From assembly GCA_023375675.1 (NCBI GenBank), contig JALQBC010000009.1:372001-436000 (forward strand): DNA of 64,000 nt, given 5' to 3'. Every line of letters starts with the position of its first letter. Position 1 is the stretch's first letter. Below, piece after piece: positions 60,894 through 64,000 of this stretch. This stretch comes from Cytospora piceicola. Its lineage: Eukaryota; Ascomycota; Sordariomycetes; Diaporthales; Cytosporaceae. The notes below the pieces were generated by a model, which had not been told where the DNA came from, ran no database searches, and saw only the letters and a list, made by a program, of their open reading frames with translations. Made by a program: the position numbers and the translations under genes.

Positions 60894-63800
60894 ATGAACG
60901 GCGCAAACGCAACCTCGCCCCGCGCGAAGCGCAAGCCCTCACTCCACGATGCCATCGAGAGCGGCCGCCCATCAAAGCACCACCGCCTTTCGCTAAATGG
61001 GAAGCAGTCCGCCGGCGACAACACCCCCGACGTCGAGGCCGCCGACCTCGAATTGCGCGACGACTACATCGAGGAGGTGGCTCTACAGCCCTTCCCTGCC
61101 GTGGGGCCCGACACCGCCGAGTGGCAGCAGACCATCGAGAACGTGGTGCGAAACGTCGTGTCCATCCGTTTCTGCCAGACGTGCTCCTTCGATACGGACC
61201 CGGCCCTGAACTCTGAGGCGACCGGTTTCGTGGTGGACGCTGAGAGGGGGTACATCCTCACCAACAGGCATGTGGTCGGCGCTGGGCCGTTCTGGGGTTA
61301 TGTCATCTTTGACAACCACGAGGAGGTCGATGCCTATCCAGTCTACCGGGACCCTGTCCATGACTTTGGCATCTTGAAGTTTGATCCGAAGGCTATCAAG
61401 TATATGCCAGTCAAGGCTCTGACACTACGACCTGACCTGGCCAAAGGTAGGCTTTCGTCGTCGCAACACGGGTTACCAACCGTGGTTCTTGGCTAATCGC
61501 TTCTTACAGTTGGAATTGAGATCCGAGTGGTCGGTAACGATGCCGGTGAGAAGCTCAGTATCTTGTCTGGTGTGATCAGTCGTCTGGATCGCAATGCCCC
61601 CGAATACGGAGAGGGATACAGCGACTTCAACACTTCCTATTACCAAGCCAGTGCTGCTGCTAGTGGAGGTTCTTCTGGCAGTCCGGTCGTCAACCTTGAT
61701 GGCTACGCTGTAGCCCTCCAGGCTGGTGGCAGAGCAGACGGCGCGTCTACGGATTACTTCCTACCCCTGGATCGACCATCCAGGGCTCTGAAATGTCTTC
61801 AGGAGGGTGAGCCCATTACGAGAGGCGACATACAGTGCCAATTTCTTCTTAAGCCATTCGACGAGTGCAGGCGGTTGGGTCTCAGCTCTGAATGGGAGGC
61901 GCAGATGCGGAAGCAGTTCCCAAAGGAGACCAACATGTTGGTCGCGGAAATTGTTTTGCCTGAAGGTCCCTCTCATATCAAGATTGAGGAAGGCGATGTT
62001 CTTATCAAGGTGAATGGGGAGTTGATCACGTCTTTCGTACGACTGGACGATATTATGGACTCCAGCGTCGGTAACACCGTCAAACTGCTTCTCCAGAGGG
62101 GAGGGGAGGACATCGAGGTTGAGATTGAGGTTGGTGACCTACACGCCATCACTCCCGACCGCTTTGTGTCTGTCGCCGGCGGCAGCTTCCACACACTGTC
62201 CTACCAGCAGGCTCGACTCTACGGTGTGTCTTGCAAGGGCGTGTACATTTGTGAAGCCACTGGAAGTTTCCGCTTCGATAATAGTGATAATGGGTGGATA
62301 CTCCAGACACTAGATCACAAGAAAGTTCCGGACCTGGAGACTTTCATCGAGGTGGTCAAGAGCATTCCGGATAAGGCTCGGGTCGTGGTGACCTATAAGC
62401 ACCTTAGGGATCTGCACACGCTCAACACGACCGTCATCTACATCGACAGGCATTGGTCGGCCAAGATGAAGCTTGCCGTGCGGAACGACGTGACTGGTGT
62501 GTGGGATTTCACGGATTTGGCAGACCCCTTGCCACCGGTGCCCCCTGTGCCACGCAAGGCCTCCTTCATCCAGCTCGAACACACCTCGCATCCAGCGGTG
62601 GCAGAGCTCGTAAAGTCCTTTGTTCATGTCAACTGTACAATGCCAGTCAAGTTGGACGGCTTCCCGAAAAATCGGAAGTGGGGCATGGGCCTCGTCGTCG
62701 ACGCGGACAAGGGTCTGGTAGTCATCTCTCGGGCCATTGTTCCTTACGACCTCTGCGACATTTCGATTACGATTGCAGACTCGATCGTTGTGGAGGGTAA
62801 AGTTGTGTTCCTGCACCCCCTGCAGAACTACGCCGTCATACAGTACGACCCGAAGCTTGTGGACGCACCTGTGCAGAGCGCAAGACTTTCCAACGAGGAA
62901 ATCACCCAAGGAGCGTCCACGTACTTCATAGGATACAACAGGATTGGACGTGTCGTTCATGCGGCCACGACCGTGACCGAGATCTTCGCCGTGGCCATTC
63001 CGGCCAACTCTGGGGCACCTCGTTATCGCGCTGTGAACGTGGATGCCATCACGGTAGACACGAATCTGAGCCAGCAGTGCGGTAGTGGTGTTCTGGTCGC
63101 ACCAGACGGCACTGTACAAGCGCTATGGCTGACGTACCTCGGCGAGCGGTCTGCATCGACCCACAGGGACGAGGAGTACCACCTTGGCCTCGCCACCCCG
63201 ACGTTGCTGCCCGTCGTATCGCAGATCTCACAGGGCGTTGTGCCGAAGCTCCGCATGTTGTCGGTTGAGTTCCGGTCCATTGCGATGTCGCAAGCGCGCC
63301 TCATGGGCGTGTCGGAGGAATGGATAGCTCAGGTCTCCAAGGCCAACACCTCTCACCACCAGGTCTTCATGGTGACGAAGAGGACCTTTGAGCGCAACGA
63401 CAAGGAGGGAGATGATGCACTTCTTGAGGGCGACATCTTGCTGACGCTGAACGGCAAACTGATCACCCGTATTTCGGAGTTGGATGTCATGTACTCCAAC
63501 GATTTCCTCGATGCCGTGGTGGTCCGCGACTGCGAGGAGGTCATCGTCAGATTGCCTACCGTGGCGGCGGACGACGTGGAGACGGACCGTGCTGTCTCAT
63601 TCTGCGGTGCTATCCTCCACACACCGCACCATGCTGTGCGCCAGCAGATCAGCAAGCTCTTCAGTGAGGTGTATGTTTCTGCCAGGACGCGGGGATCACC
63701 ATCCTACCAGTACGGCCTGGCGCCAACGAACTTCATTACACATGTGAACAATAAGCCTACGCCGGACCTCCAGACGTTCCTTGCGGCTGTAGTCAAGATC

Positions 63801-64000
63801 CCTGATAACACTTGTGAGTCCCCCCCTCCCCCCCGCCCCGCCCCGCCTTCTTTCTCCTTTCGTGTAGAAGGCAGTTGCCCACTGCATATCAGATAGTTAC
63901 TGACAAGATGCTGTGCAGACTTCCGACTCAAGGCCGTCACCTTCGATAGCGTGCCATGGGTCATCACAATGAAGAAGAATGAGCACTACTTCCCAACAAT
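60894..64000 (+). CDS. NMA111: Nma111, HtrA-type serine protease, 3' end outside the window
   Basis: Tandem HtrA-like protease, nuclear and pro-apoptotic in yeast. Exons: 60894-61446, 61510-63813, then 63919 past the window edge; splices are in phase. Residues 9-14 (PRAKRKP) form a basic, NLS-like patch. The first protease unit has the full triad: His126 (LTNRHVV), Asp157 (VHDFGIL) and Ser240 (GGSSGSPV). PDZ-like regions follow ([20 protein letters not shown]). A second, degenerate protease unit starts near residue 545 ([33 protein letters not shown]) and lacks the triad, as in the family, then a further PDZ-like segment ([17 protein letters not shown]). About 980 residues are present and only the C-terminal end is missing. 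An upstream in-frame ATG at 60609 would add a mitochondrial-like leader. Confidence 0.96.

Overview
The window looks like nuclear DNA of a filamentous ascomycete (Pezizomycotina, most likely a Sordariomycete). The evidence is short introns of about 50-80 nt with GTRNGT donors and CTRAY branch points, GC-rich coding exons, pyrimidine-rich leaders, and proteins of fungal type (Zn2Cys6 regulator, Mak32-like PfkB protein, Nma111). Intergenic DNA is studded with the palindrome TACCTAGGTA. I did not assign a genus. Gene models were spliced by hand; every boundary given was checked for reading phase.

Layout, left to right: ARV1 (-, C-terminus cut by the window edge); a cytosolic-type LysM protein (-); SMC2 condensin (+); a MOSC/mARC-like molybdenum-cofactor protein (-); a 7.2 kb tract with no recognisable gene; a Zn2Cys6 regulator (+); a Mak32-like PfkB protein (+); MCM3 (-); BRO1 (-); a doubtful two-exon small ORF (+); a C2H2 zinc-finger gene broken by one in-frame TAG (+); a fumarylacetoacetate-hydrolase-fold protein (+); a candidate 41-residue cysteine-rich peptide (+); EXO70 (-); a class III aminotransferase (-); a 3.9 kb tract without a supported gene; INCENP/Sli15 (+); a large J-domain protein with a 24-residue tandem repeat (+); and Nma111, an HtrA-type protease (+, cut by the right edge).

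Most genes are conserved housekeeping functions: chromosome biology (SMC2, MCM3, INCENP), membrane traffic (BRO1, EXO70), lipid homeostasis (ARV1) and stress or proteolysis (J protein, Nma111). They are not a functional cluster and there is no sign of a biosynthetic cluster, virus or intact transposon. SMC2, MCM3 and INCENP each have an MCB-like CGCGT site near the start, which fits G1/S control.

The most interesting items are: an arginine-rich, almost acid-free in-frame extension upstream of Nma111 that resembles a mitochondrial presequence; the single nonsense codon in an otherwise intact four-exon zinc-finger gene; the small cysteine-rich peptide gene with a clean intron; the dispersed TACCTAGGTA palindrome; and a GC-AG intron inside the zinc cluster of the regulator. 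I found no convincing new multi-gene system.
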